This document shows positions 1 to 8,017 of a stretch of 61,368 bases of DNA, piece after piece. Position numbers and translations under genes: made by a program. The notes below the pieces were generated by a model. That model had not been told where the DNA came from, did not search any database, and saw nothing but the letters and a program-made list of their open reading frames with translations. How positions within the stretch are numbered: position 1 is the stretch's first letter; every line of letters begins with the position of its first letter. This stretch comes from Candidatus Lachnoclostridium stercoravium (GTDB lineage: Bacteria; Bacillota; Clostridia; Lachnospirales; Lachnospiraceae), in NCBI GenBank assembly GCA_019118365.1, contig DWZA01000040.1:1-61368 (forward strand), given 5' to 3'.

Positions 1-529
1 CATCAGAGAAGACGTCCTGAGAAGTTTTCTGGAAAAACATCGGATGGAGGTGAAGGATGTGATACTTACAGAATTTGACGAAGAGCTGCACAATAAAACG
101 CTTTTGGAAGAGGGACGAGAAGAGGGAAAGCAGGTGGGAACTCAGTCTGCCCTGATCTGCTATCTGAAAAAGAAAGGCCTCCTTACGAAAGAACTGGAGG
201 AGAGGATCCTGAAAGAGGAGGAGCTGGAAGTACTGGAACAATGGCTGGTCCAGGCTTTTGATGGAAAATTCCCGGAAGATCAGGAGAGGGTGGAGAAACA
301 TCCGCTTCAGGAAGCCACCAGTCCGCTGACGGAATTTGACGAAGAGCTGCACAATAAAACGCTTTTGGAAGAGGGAAAAAGAGAAGGGCTTCAGTCTGGT
401 CTGATCCGCTATCTGAAAAAGAAAGGCCTCCTTACGAAAGAACTGGAGGAGAGGGTCCTGAAAGAGGAAGATCTGGGAGTGTTGGAGAAATGGCAGAACG
501 AGGCCTTTGACGGAAGAGTTCCAGAATAA
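1..529 (+). CDS. Rpn-type PD-(D/E)XK nuclease / putative transposase, C-terminal end (5' truncated by window edge)
   Basis: The reading frame is already open at base 2 and ends at TAA 527-529, so only the C-terminal part is present. The residues IREDVLRSFLEKHR followed by LTEFDEELHNKTLLEEG are typical of the tail of Rpn (recombination-promoting nuclease, PDDEXK_2) proteins, whose catalytic domain would lie upstream of the window. The tail then repeats itself: an acidic, Lys/Glu-rich helical segment ending in FDGKFPE is followed by a second copy ending in FDGRVPE. This looks like an in-frame duplication. An internal ATG at 44 is probably not the start, because coding continues upstream of it. 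Family assignment rests on the tail alone, so function is inferred. Confidence 0.7.
   Translation, partial: IREDVLRSFLEKHRMEVKDVILTEFDEELHNKTLLEEGREEGKQVGTQSALICYLKKKGLLTKELEERILKEEELEVLEQWLVQAFDGKFPEDQERVEKHPLQEATSPLTEFDEELHNKTLLEEGKREGLQSGLIRYLKKKGLLTKELEERVLKEEDLGVLEKWQNEAFDGRVPE
65..526 (+). repeat. In-frame tandem duplication inside the Rpn-like gene
   Basis: The stretch starting at about 65 (CTTACAGAATTTGACGAAG) recurs at about 326 (CTGACGGAATTTGACGAAG). The offset is 261 bp, exactly 87 codons, so the frame is kept. The two copies are almost identical at the DNA level over their first 50 bases and diverge by a few substitutions later. That pattern suggests a fairly recent duplication of the C-terminal tail module. 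Confidence 0.85.
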
Positions 530-648
530 CTGATGTAAGGAAAGAAGAGAATATTTTGGTTATTTCCCTTACTGGAAGCCTGGTTGTTGGAAAGAAAGTG
601 ATGGGAAAGGACGGTGTGATTTTTCCTGAGATTAAAGATTGATAGAAA

Positions 649-682
649 GGAGCAGGACCCTATCGCGAAGGATCCTGCTCTT
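649..682. terminator. Hairpin between converging genes
   Basis: AGCAGGACC (651-659) pairs with GGATCCTGCT (671-680) with one bulged base, and a pyrimidine-rich TTCCTTTCTG follows on the + strand. It sits between the end of the Rpn-like gene and the end of the minus-strand GntR gene, so it may serve both. The T-tract is weak. The remaining bases from 530 to 648 show no convincing gene, only a 35-codon open stretch without a good start. Confidence 0.5.
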
Positions 683-690
683 CCTTTCTG

Positions 691-1380
691 TTATAATTTT
701 GTTCCCTTCCATCCACATTCAACATCTGTAACAAAGGCTTCCGCAGCCTTTTCTACATCATTTTTTAGAAGACATTCAATAATCTGGATATGATGATCAC
801 AGCACAATTCTTTGATCGTTTCGTCGGAAGCGCCGCCAAAACGGCTTCGATAGGCCAGATAGCGGCTGTTCATAGTCAGATCTGCGATCACCTTGGTTTC
901 ATCATGGATGATTCCTGGTATACATTCGTCTAAAAGACGATGAAATTCCACATCGATATAAAAAAGTTCCATAAGATCAGCATTGTTTATATATTTCATA
1001 GAACGGAAACGTTTAAATTCTCCATAAAACACTTCCAATTCGCTTCTGTCGATCAAATGGCCGGCGCTCTGGATCACAAGCTTACCAAGAGCGGAGCGGG
1101 CGTGGAAGATGATCTCCAGTTCAAAAGGGGTTAATTCCCTTACGAAAGTTCCCCGCTGTGGGTAAACTACTACATAACCGTCTCGTTCCAGAGTAGAGAG
1201 AGCTACTGCCACAGGGGTACGGCTGATGGAAAGCTCCTCTGCCAGCCTGGCTACGCTTAGACGCTGACCTGGATGAAGCTGGTCAAAAATGATGCGGTGC
1301 TTGATGATATTATAAGCCCGCTTATTTAATACAGGTTCGTTGGCAATTAATTTTTCGTATTTTGTCTGATACTTTCCCAT
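691..1380 (-). CDS. GntR family transcriptional regulator, FadR/FCD subfamily
   Basis: The 229-residue product has the size and layout of FCD-type GntR repressors. An N-terminal winged helix (residues about 15-85) carries the recognition signature LSVARLAEELSISRTPVAVAL and the wing YVVVYPQRGTFV. It is followed by an all-helical effector domain with the FCD metal/ligand positions (DVEFHRLLDE, and HHIQIIECLLKNDVEKAAEA at the C-terminus). The gene is divergent from the transketolase/Rbs-type sugar operon that starts at 1781, so it most likely represses that operon in response to its sugar or an intermediate. A perfect 14-bp palindrome next to the operon promoter is a candidate binding site. The repeat element at 1397-1551 lies immediately upstream of its start codon. 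Confidence 0.9.
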   Translation of the reverse strand: MGKYQTKYEKLIANEPVLNKRAYNIIKHRIIFDQLHPGQRLSVARLAEELSISRTPVAVALSTLERDGYVVVYPQRGTFVRELTPFELEIIFHARSALGKLVIQSAGHLIDRSELEVFYGEFKRFRSMKYINNADLMELFYIDVEFHRLLDECIPGIIHDETKVIADLTMNSRYLAYRSRFGGASDETIKELCCDHHIQIIECLLKNDVEKAAEAFVTDVECGWKGTKL

Positions 1381-1396
1381 TTTATCCTCTTTTAGT

Positions 1397-1551
1397 GTAA
1401 CAGTTCAGCCGTGTATCTTCTTGCCAGCACATTCTGTGCTGACAAGAAGCCCTGGATGTCATCCCTATGCCAGGATATATGTCAAATCGCTTTTACAAGT
1501 AAGCTTGTAACGCTCTTTATCATATATCCTGGCGCACGGATGAACTGTTAC
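1397..1551 (+). repeat. Structured intergenic repeat, copy R1 (full length, 155 bp)
   Basis: The element begins GTAACAGTTCAGCCGTG and ends CACGGATGAACTGTTAC, giving terminal inverted repeats. Inside are a hairpin CTTCTTGCCAGCAC / GTGCTGACAAGAAG, and a long arm CCAGGATATATG / CATATATCCTGG tipped by ACAAGT-AA-GCTTGT. Copies R2 (14420) and R3 (20481) share the same plan with different stem sequences. This copy fills the space just upstream of the gntR start codon. It contains no coding capacity. Confidence 0.9.
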
Positions 1552-1676
1552 CTTTAATTAACATTCTAGATTTTTACTACAGTTTATCATATCAGAAAGA
1601 GATAATCAATTGATTTTTGAATTTTATGTGTAAAATGTATAAAAACGTAGAGTATATTTAATAAATATTAACTATA

Positions 1677-1732
1677 TTGACAAATGAAAATAAGGATGCT
1701 ATAGTATGAATATAACATACTAACATGTTAGT
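1677..1732 (+). promoter_or_regulatory. SigmaA promoter with palindromic operator for the transketolase/sugar operon
   Basis: TTGACA (1677-1682), a 17-bp spacer and TATAGT (1700-1705, preceded by TGC) form a strong sigmaA-type promoter. Just downstream, ACTAACATGTTAGT (1719-1732) is a perfect 14-bp palindrome at about the transcription start, which is a typical position for repression. The divergent GntR/FCD protein is the obvious candidate to bind it. This is an inference from position and symmetry. Confidence 0.75.
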
Positions 1733-1780
1733 TAAGGCGAGCAATTAACATTTGGAAGAAAGATAAGGGGTTATTACATT

Positions 1781-2617
1781 ATGAGGTACGGCTGCTGTCT
1801 GAATATGGTTGCCAGAAATGGGAGAGGTATTGGAGATGAATATTTAGAGACATTGGACAGACTGGGATATGATTATGCGGAACTTCCATTGGCGGAAATT
1901 ATGGAGCTGAATGAAGGAGAGTTTACAGGAATTTTAAAACGTCAGGAAAAATTGAGGATACATTGCGAGGCCTGTAATAATTTTTTCCCATCTTATATGC
2001 GGCTGACTGGGAGAACAGCCAATATAGACAGAAATCTGGATTATGTCGAGAGGGCTTTAAACAGAGCGGAAATGCTGGGCGCACAGTATATCGTATTTGG
2101 AAGCGGTCCGGCAAAGTCGGTACCGGAAGGTTTTCCATTGGAAGAGGGATATCTTCAGATCAGGAAGCTGCTGAAAAAAATAGGCCCTATGGCTCAGAAA
2201 AAGGGAATCGTTATCTGCATTGAACCATTAAGACGGGAAGAATGTAATCTGATCAACACATTTGCTGAGGCTTATGGGCTAGCTAGAGAAGTAGGACATC
2301 CAGCAGTGAAAGGGTTGATCGACTATTATCATATGACGTCAGAAAATGAACCCGCAGAACATATAGAAATTTACGGAAGAGGTTTTTTGAAGCATGTACA
2401 TTTTGCGCGGTATCAGGGACGGAGATTTCCATCAGATTTTCAGCAAGACAAAGAGGGGTATAAGGCGTTTGCAAAAGCCTTAAACAAAATCAGTTACGAT
2501 GGACGGATCAGCTGTGAAGCGTACTCTGGAAATTTTTTGGCAGATGCATCGGCTGCGTTAGTGTTTATGAAACAATATATAAATAACAAAATATGGGAGG
2601 AGGAAATCTATGTATAG
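1781..2617 (+). CDS. Sugar phosphate isomerase/epimerase family protein (AP-endonuclease-2-type TIM barrel)
   Basis: The 278-residue protein fits the xylose-isomerase-like TIM barrel family (IolE, D-tagatose/psicose 3-epimerase, ApsI). Metal-ligand positions are visible in order: Glu in VICIEPLRRE, Asp in GLIDYYHM, His in FLKHVHFA and Glu in ISCEAYSG. It is the first gene of an operon; its stop codon overlaps the start of the transketolase N subunit by 8 bp. It would interconvert a sugar or sugar phosphate before transketolase cleavage. Related clusters include apiose isomerase with split transketolase, but the exact substrate cannot be read from the sequence. The start ATG has only a weak AAGGGG-like ribosome-binding site. 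Confidence 0.8.
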   Translation: MRYGCCLNMVARNGRGIGDEYLETLDRLGYDYAELPLAEIMELNEGEFTGILKRQEKLRIHCEACNNFFPSYMRLTGRTANIDRNLDYVERALNRAEMLGAQYIVFGSGPAKSVPEGFPLEEGYLQIRKLLKKIGPMAQKKGIVICIEPLRREECNLINTFAEAYGLAREVGHPAVKGLIDYYHMTSENEPAEHIEIYGRGFLKHVHFARYQGRRFPSDFQQDKEGYKAFAKALNKISYDGRISCEAYSGNFLADASAALVFMKQYINNKIWEEEIYV

Positions 2618-3434
2618 TGAAGACTTATTGGAAACGCTGGAAAAAAAGGCAAAACGGCTTAGGCGTGATGTGATCGTAAGCATAGGAGTAGGCGTTGCCG
2701 GTCATATTGGAGGCTCCAATTCATCGGCAGATATTGTAACAGCTCTTTATTTTTACAAAATGCGTCATGATCCTCAAAATCCTGAAAAACCAGACAGAGA
2801 TCGATTCCTTTTGAGTAAAGGCCATGCTGCGATCCTTCAGTATGCGGCCTTAGCGGAAAGCGGATATTTTCCAGTAGAGGATCTGAAGCATACAAAGGAA
2901 TTAGGGTCATATCTTCAGGGCCATCCGGATGTGAGAAAAACTCCAGGGATAGAAGCAGGGACAGGCTCCCTGGGCCAGGGGTTGTCCATTGGTCTGGGAA
3001 TGGCTCTGGGGCAGAAACTGGACGGTCTGGACCGGAAAACATACGTGCTTCTTGGAGACGGAGAATGCCAGGAAGGTCAGGTGTGGGAAGCAGCAATGGC
3101 AGCCAGCGCTTTTAAGGCAGATAATTTGGTAGCGATCGTAGATAAAAATGGACTTCAGGCGAACGGTCGGATCAAGGACAGGATGGATGAAGGCAGCTTG
3201 AGCGCCAAGTTCATGAGCTTTGGGTGGCATGTTATAGAGATCAATGGTCATGACATGAAAGAAATACTGAAGGCCCTGGATGAAGCAGATAAGATCAAAG
3301 GCGCACCGACAGCGATCATAGCTAGCACAGTAAAAGGAAAGGGTGTAAGTTTTGCGGAAAATATGGTCGGTTACCACAATGGCACGCTGACGGAAGAAAG
3401 GTATAAGCAGGCATTAACGGAACTAGCAGATTGA
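2610..3434 (+). CDS. Transketolase, N-terminal (thiamine diphosphate-binding) subunit
   Basis: The 274 residues cover only the PP half of transketolase. Diagnostic stretches are GHIGGSNSSADIVTAL (residues about 31-46), SKGHAA, the loop GTGSLGQGLSIGLGMA, and the Mg/ThDP motif GDGECQEGQVWEA with the matching Asn in DKNGLQ. The pyrimidine-binding half is encoded by the next gene, so the two proteins form a two-component transketolase as in many Firmicutes and archaea. It overlaps the isomerase gene by 8 bp, and its TGA overlaps a TTG of the next frame, so the three genes are probably translationally coupled. It would move a two-carbon ketol unit from the pathway sugar, probably phosphorylated. 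No sugar kinase is encoded nearby. Confidence 0.92.
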   Translation: MYSEDLLETLEKKAKRLRRDVIVSIGVGVAGHIGGSNSSADIVTALYFYKMRHDPQNPEKPDRDRFLLSKGHAAILQYAALAESGYFPVEDLKHTKELGSYLQGHPDVRKTPGIEAGTGSLGQGLSIGLGMALGQKLDGLDRKTYVLLGDGECQEGQVWEAAMAASAFKADNLVAIVDKNGLQANGRIKDRMDEGSLSAKFMSFGWHVIEINGHDMKEILKALDEADKIKGAPTAIIASTVKGKGVSFAENMVGYHNGTLTEERYKQALTELAD

Positions 3435-3448
3435 AGGGAGGGATGATC

Positions 3449-4381
3449 GTGATCTATACAAATCAGAGACTTGCATACGGAAATACTTTGAAAGAACTGG
3501 GAAAGACAAATCAGCGCATTGTGGTACTGGATGCAGATCTGGGAGGTTCGACCATGGGAAAGATATTTGAAGAGGCTTTTCCGGAACGGCATTTTGAAAT
3601 GGGAATTGCGGAAGCAAATATGACCAGCGTGGCAGCGGGACTGGCTCAGACAGGAAAGATCCCGTTTACAAATTCCTTTGCGGTTTTTGCGGGAGGAAGG
3701 GCTTTTGATCAGATCCGTCAGACGATCGCTATTGGCAGACTGAACGTGAAAATATGCGGGGCTTCGTCTGGAATGTCTGATTTTGGTGATGGAGCGACTC
3801 ATCAGTGTGTTGAAGATCTGGCGCTTTTTCGAGCCGTTCCAAATATGACAGTGATCTGTCCTGCGGATGCCAATGAAACAGTAGAGGCAGTTAAAGCGAT
3901 TGTTGAATATGACGGGCCATGTTACCTTCGGCTAAATCGAAACGATTACCCGAACGTAACGCCGGAAGGAAAAAAGTTTGAAATCGGAAAGCCTTATGTG
4001 CTGCGGGACGGAAAGGACATAGCAGTCTGTGCTACAGGATATATGGTAGCGGCGGCTAAAGAAGCGGCAGAACTCTTAAAAGGCGAGATCAGTGTAAAAG
4101 TGATCAATGTGCCTACATTGAAACCGTTGGATGAAGAGTGTCTGCGCAGACTTGTAGGCGAATGCGGAGGGGTTATAACGGCAGAAGAACATAATATTAT
4201 CGGCGGACTAGGCAGCGCGGTGGCAGAAATCTTCCGAAAAGATAAGAAACCGGTAGATTTTGTGGGAATTGAGGATAAATTCGGCTGCAGCGCTCATAAC
4301 TATAAGGAACTCCTGGAATATTACGGACTGACAAAAGAACATATTTCCGCTGCTATCAGGGAGATGGCAGCAGATAAATAG
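3449..4381 (+). CDS. Transketolase, C-terminal subunit
   Basis: This product supplies the Pyr domain with the catalytic glutamate (FEMGIAEANMTSVAAGLA), the phenylalanine-rich cofactor pocket (IPFTNSFAVFAGGRAFDQIR) and the C-terminal domain (HNIIGGLGSAVAE). It completes the split enzyme begun upstream. Start choice: the frame is open from TTG 3431, but GGGAGG at 3437-3442 lies six bases from GTG 3449 and directly touches ATG 3443, so GTG 3449 fits best. The same GGAG-ATGATCGTG arrangement occurs at the lysR gene near 53.4 kb. Length (310 residues) is normal for this subunit. Confidence 0.9.
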   Translation: MIYTNQRLAYGNTLKELGKTNQRIVVLDADLGGSTMGKIFEEAFPERHFEMGIAEANMTSVAAGLAQTGKIPFTNSFAVFAGGRAFDQIRQTIAIGRLNVKICGASSGMSDFGDGATHQCVEDLALFRAVPNMTVICPADANETVEAVKAIVEYDGPCYLRLNRNDYPNVTPEGKKFEIGKPYVLRDGKDIAVCATGYMVAAAKEAAELLKGEISVKVINVPTLKPLDEECLRRLVGECGGVITAEEHNIIGGLGSAVAEIFRKDKKPVDFVGIEDKFGCSAHNYKELLEYYGLTKEHISAAIREMAADK

Positions 4382-4392
4382 GAGGTGTGCAG

Positions 4393-5946
4393 TTGGCGGA
4401 AGAAGATAAAAAAAGAGAACCTGTGTTAAAAGCCGTTGATATTTCAAAAACATTTTATTCTACAAAAGCTCTCCAGAAGGTGTCTTTTGAACTTTTACCG
4501 GGAGAAGTCCATGCGCTTATGGGAGAAAATGGGGCTGGAAAATCCACCCTGGGGAAATGCATTACAGGTATATATAAGGCAGATGAAGGAGACGTATTTT
4601 ATAAAGGAAAAAAAGTAGAATACTCTGGCCCAAAAGAAGCGCTGAATGATGGGATCGCCATCGTTCTTCAAGAATTTAATACTATTCCCTATTTAAGTGT
4701 AGCGGAAAATATTTTTCTGACGGATATGGATTTTTATAAAGGTCGTTGGAAAGAAGATTATAAAAGAATGGTTGAGAAAACTGACGAACTTTTGAAGGAC
4801 TTCCATATGAGAGAATTTATTGATCCGATGGGAAGAATGGCAGACCTGTCAGTAGCGGAAATGCAGATCATCGAGATCATTAAAGCAATGTCTAAAGAAG
4901 CAAAGGTGATCATCTTAGACGAGCCGACGGCAACGCTTTCTGGAAAGGAAGTGGACAGGCTGTTTGAGATGATACGGGATTTAAAAGCAAAAGGTGTGGG
5001 ATTTATCATCGTGTCTCACAGGATAAATGAAATTTATGAAATTTCAGATAGGATCACTGTATTCCGGGATGGCAGACTGGTACTTTCTGGTGCAAAAACC
5101 TCGGAATTGAAAGAAATGGATCTGATCAAAGCTATGGTTGGGAGACAGATCGACGATCTGTATGGTTCTGCATTAAGGAGACAGAGAGAAATACCAGATG
5201 AGATTGTTCTGGAAGTAAAAGACATCTGCGATACGAAAGGGTTTGTTAGGAACTGCTCTTTTCAGGTAAAAAAAGGAGAAATTTTAGGTGTATCAGGTTT
5301 AGTGGGAGCCGGGAGGACAGAGCTTATGCGCTGTGTGTTCGGAATAGACAAACGTTCTAAAGGGACGGTTGTCTTTCGGGGAAAAGAAGTGAAACCGGAT
5401 TCGATCACAGCCAGCATTTCCGCCGGTATGGGGTTCCTTTCAGAAAAAAGAAAGGAAGAGGGTCTTCATCAGGAAATGTCTATTATTCAGAATCTGAATA
5501 TGGTAGTCTGTGCTGTCTCCAGGTCATGGATGGTAAATTGGAAGAAAGAAGCAGAAAATTGTGTAAATGTAGTGGACATGTTAAAAGTGAAAATCGGAGA
5601 ACCATATAATAAGATAAGCAGCCTGTCTGGCGGCAACCAGCAGAAGATCCTGCTGGGAAAATGGCTTCTTTCCGGGCCAAAGCTTCTGATCATCGACGAA
5701 CCGACAAGGGGGATCGACGTTGCGTCGAAAAGCGAGATTTATGGAATACTCCGGGAACTGGCGGAAAAAGGGATATCTATTATTATGATATCGTCAGAGA
5801 TCAATGAGATCTTAGGTGTAACAGACAGAACGCTTGTAGTTCGTGATGGACGGATCACAGCTTCTTTAAAAACGGATCAAACGACGGAAGAAGAGATCGG
5901 ATATTATTCAACGATCGGCGATGTGAGAGGGGAGGAAGCAAGTTGA
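4393..5946 (+). CDS. Sugar ABC transporter ATP-binding protein, RbsA/MglA type
   Basis: This is a duplicated ATPase of the carbohydrate-uptake-2 class. The N-terminal half has Walker A GENGAGKST, a Q-loop (VLQEFNT), signature LSVAEMQ and Walker B VIILDEPTATLS. The C-terminal half has a degenerate Walker A (GLVGAGRTE), signature LSGGNQQK and Walker B LLIIDEPTRGID. One asymmetric catalytic site is normal for this class. AGGAGG at 4380-4385 is seven bases from TTG 4393 and only one base from GTG 4387, so TTG 4393 is the preferred start. It works with the permease and lipoprotein genes that follow. The stop codon overlaps the permease start. Confidence 0.92.
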   Translation: MAEEDKKREPVLKAVDISKTFYSTKALQKVSFELLPGEVHALMGENGAGKSTLGKCITGIYKADEGDVFYKGKKVEYSGPKEALNDGIAIVLQEFNTIPYLSVAENIFLTDMDFYKGRWKEDYKRMVEKTDELLKDFHMREFIDPMGRMADLSVAEMQIIEIIKAMSKEAKVIILDEPTATLSGKEVDRLFEMIRDLKAKGVGFIIVSHRINEIYEISDRITVFRDGRLVLSGAKTSELKEMDLIKAMVGRQIDDLYGSALRRQREIPDEIVLEVKDICDTKGFVRNCSFQVKKGEILGVSGLVGAGRTELMRCVFGIDKRSKGTVVFRGKEVKPDSITASISAGMGFLSEKRKEEGLHQEMSIIQNLNMVVCAVSRSWMVNWKKEAENCVNVVDMLKVKIGEPYNKISSLSGGNQQKILLGKWLLSGPKLLIIDEPTRGIDVASKSEIYGILRELAEKGISIIMISSEINEILGVTDRTLVVRDGRITASLKTDQTTEEEIGYYSTIGDVRGEEAS

Positions 5947-6941
5947 AAGGAGCGGATGGAAGAGAAAACTGGAATGCAGAATATAAACGGATGAGAAGGA
6001 TATGGACGCTGAGAAATAACAGGACGGAACTTATGATGCTGGGAGTGCTGTTATTCGGCTGTATACTGATGTCTGTGATCTCTCAAACGTTTTTTACGAA
6101 AGGAAATTTATTAAATATCTGTTCCCAGCAGTCGACGACGGCACTGATGGCGATCGGCATGACCATGGTTATCATAACGGGAGGAATCGATCTTTCTGTG
6201 GGGACGCTCTTGGGATTTTCAGGTATGCTTGCGGCGATAGAACTTCAGAATTCTGGAAATATCTTTAAGGCGATCCTGATCGCATACGGATTGGCATTGG
6301 TAATCGGACTGATCAATGGATACCTGATCGGGTATATGAAATTGCCGGCGTTTATAGTGACACTCGGTACGCAAAAAGTCTGCCAGAGTATGAACTACGT
6401 AGTCACAGACGGATCTTCTGCTTCTAAATTTCCAGAAGCCTTCGGATTTATTGGAAAAGGAAAGCTCATAGGTGACATCCCGTTTTATCTGGTTATGATC
6501 ATTATCCTGTATATCATTTTCAGTTTGGTTATGACCAAAGTAAAATATGGAAGATTCCTGTATGCAACTGGATCAAACGAAGAAGCGTCCAGACTTTCTG
6601 GAATTAAGACAAAAAAAGTTATTATGATCACATATGTAATTTCAGCTTTTATGGCGGCGACAGCAGGCCTTGTAATGATCTCCCGCCTGATGGCCTGCGA
6701 TCCAACTTATGGGAACGGGGCGGAAATGGATGTGATCGCCGCCGTAGTGATCGGAGGCACCTTTATGTCAGGAGGAAAAGGGACACTGTGGGGGACGGCT
6801 ATAGGAGTATTTATCGTAGGCGTATTAAGAAACTCTCTAAATCTTTTAGGAGTGAATACTTTCTGGCAGGGAACAGCAATTGGTGTTGTAATTATTCTGG
6901 CCGTTTTGGCAGAGCAATTATCACATAAAAAGAAAGGCTAA
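5943..6941 (+). CDS. Sugar ABC transporter permease, RbsC/AraH type
   Basis: A hydrophobic protein of about 332 residues with eight to ten predicted membrane segments. It carries family signatures GGIDLSVGTLLGFSGM (near residue 80) and GGTFMSGGKGTLWGTAIG (near 275), the latter being the loop that contacts the ATPase. The start is TTG 5943: GGGGAGG ends seven bases upstream, and TTG overlaps the TGA of the ATPase gene. No ATG is in frame until codon 17. As a homodimer it would form the channel of the importer encoded here. Confidence 0.92.
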   Translation: MKGADGRENWNAEYKRMRRIWTLRNNRTELMMLGVLLFGCILMSVISQTFFTKGNLLNICSQQSTTALMAIGMTMVIITGGIDLSVGTLLGFSGMLAAIELQNSGNIFKAILIAYGLALVIGLINGYLIGYMKLPAFIVTLGTQKVCQSMNYVVTDGSSASKFPEAFGFIGKGKLIGDIPFYLVMIIILYIIFSLVMTKVKYGRFLYATGSNEEASRLSGIKTKKVIMITYVISAFMAATAGLVMISRLMACDPTYGNGAEMDVIAAVVIGGTFMSGGKGTLWGTAIGVFIVGVLRNSLNLLGVNTFWQGTAIGVVIILAVLAEQLSHKKKG

Positions 6942-6955
6942 AGGAGGAGAAACGA

Positions 6956-7993
6956 ATGAAAAAAACTTTGGGATTTGCAGCAATTTTACTGAGCATGAGT
7001 CTGATGGGATGCAGCGGAGGGAATACTCAGGAAACAGAGAACCAGGCAGGAGCGGCAGAAACAACGGCACCGTCAGGGGAGAGCGCCCCGTCGACAGATA
7101 CTGAAGATACGGAGGAAAAAGAGTATCAGATCGCATATTTGTGCCCATCTATGGATAATCCGTTCTGGCGTTACATGGCGACAGGAGTTGAAAGGGAAGC
7201 AGAAAAGCTGGGAAATGTGACAGTAACCACTTATGACAGCAAAAACAGCGCGGATATCCAATATACTAATGCTCAGGATGTGATCGTAAAACAGGTGGAC
7301 GGGATCGTGATCAGTCCAACGGATTCCGCCTCCTGCGTAGCCGTTTTAAGCCTGGCGGAGGAAGCGGGGATTCCGGTAGCGATCAGTGATATCGGAACAG
7401 ATTCCGGGGAATATGTAACATACGTTCAGACAAACAATCTGGACGGAGCGCGGGAAGAAGGAGAGTACCTGGCTTCTCTGCTGTCAGAAGGAGATCAGGT
7501 CGCGGAGATCGTCGGACCACAGGCAAGGCAGAATCAGCAGGACAGAAAGGCTGGCTTTGAAGAAGGCCTAAGCTCCTCTGGAGCGGAAGTCGTTGACTTC
7601 AGACAGATGGAGAAGGAAAACAGAAGCGAGGGAGAAACATATACTCAGGATTATCTGACAGCATATCCGGAGCTGAAAGCGATCTTCTGCACCAATGGAG
7701 ACGCTACTTTGGGCGTTTTAGCCGCGTGCCAGGCGGCAGGAAGAGATGAAGTCCTGATCATGGGATTTGACTGTAATGAAGAACTTCTGGAAGAGATCCA
7801 GGCAGGTACGATCGCAGGGATCAGCGCTCAACAGCCGATCCTTATGGGCGCAAAGGCTTTGGATGGAGTGATCGCACATCTGAACGGGGAAGAGGTGGAG
7901 CAGATCCAGGAAGTGGAGACTCTGCTGGTAACAAAGGATAATATTAATGAGGTTTACGACACATTGACAGAAACAGCTATGGTGATCGAATAA
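6956..7993 (+). CDS. Sugar-binding lipoprotein of the RbsB type (periplasmic-binding-protein-like domain)
   Basis: A lipoprotein signal peptide ends in the lipobox LMGC, followed by a Gly/Thr/Glu-rich linker to about residue 55. The rest is a type I periplasmic binding fold: IAYLCPSMDNPFWRYMATGV, then VDGIVISPTDSA, then AIFCTNGDATLGVLAA, then IMGFDCNEE. These are hallmarks of ribose/galactose-like solute receptors. An AAAGGAGG ribosome-binding site precedes the ATG. It delivers the substrate to the upstream RbsA/RbsC-like pair. The ligand is unknown, but the flanking isomerase and transketolase point to a pentose, tetrose or branched sugar derivative. Confidence 0.93.
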   Translation: MKKTLGFAAILLSMSLMGCSGGNTQETENQAGAAETTAPSGESAPSTDTEDTEEKEYQIAYLCPSMDNPFWRYMATGVEREAEKLGNVTVTTYDSKNSADIQYTNAQDVIVKQVDGIVISPTDSASCVAVLSLAEEAGIPVAISDIGTDSGEYVTYVQTNNLDGAREEGEYLASLLSEGDQVAEIVGPQARQNQQDRKAGFEEGLSSSGAEVVDFRQMEKENRSEGETYTQDYLTAYPELKAIFCTNGDATLGVLAACQAAGRDEVLIMGFDCNEELLEEIQAGTIAGISAQQPILMGAKALDGVIAHLNGEEVEQIQEVETLLVTKDNINEVYDTLTETAMVIE

Positions 7994-8017
7994 CAGACAA
8001 AAAGGAGAGACGAAAAA

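Noticed and set aside
541-640. Open stretch encoding ISLTGSLVVGKKVMGKDG
   Set aside because: No start codon in a usable place and no recognised homology; probably chance or an old relic.
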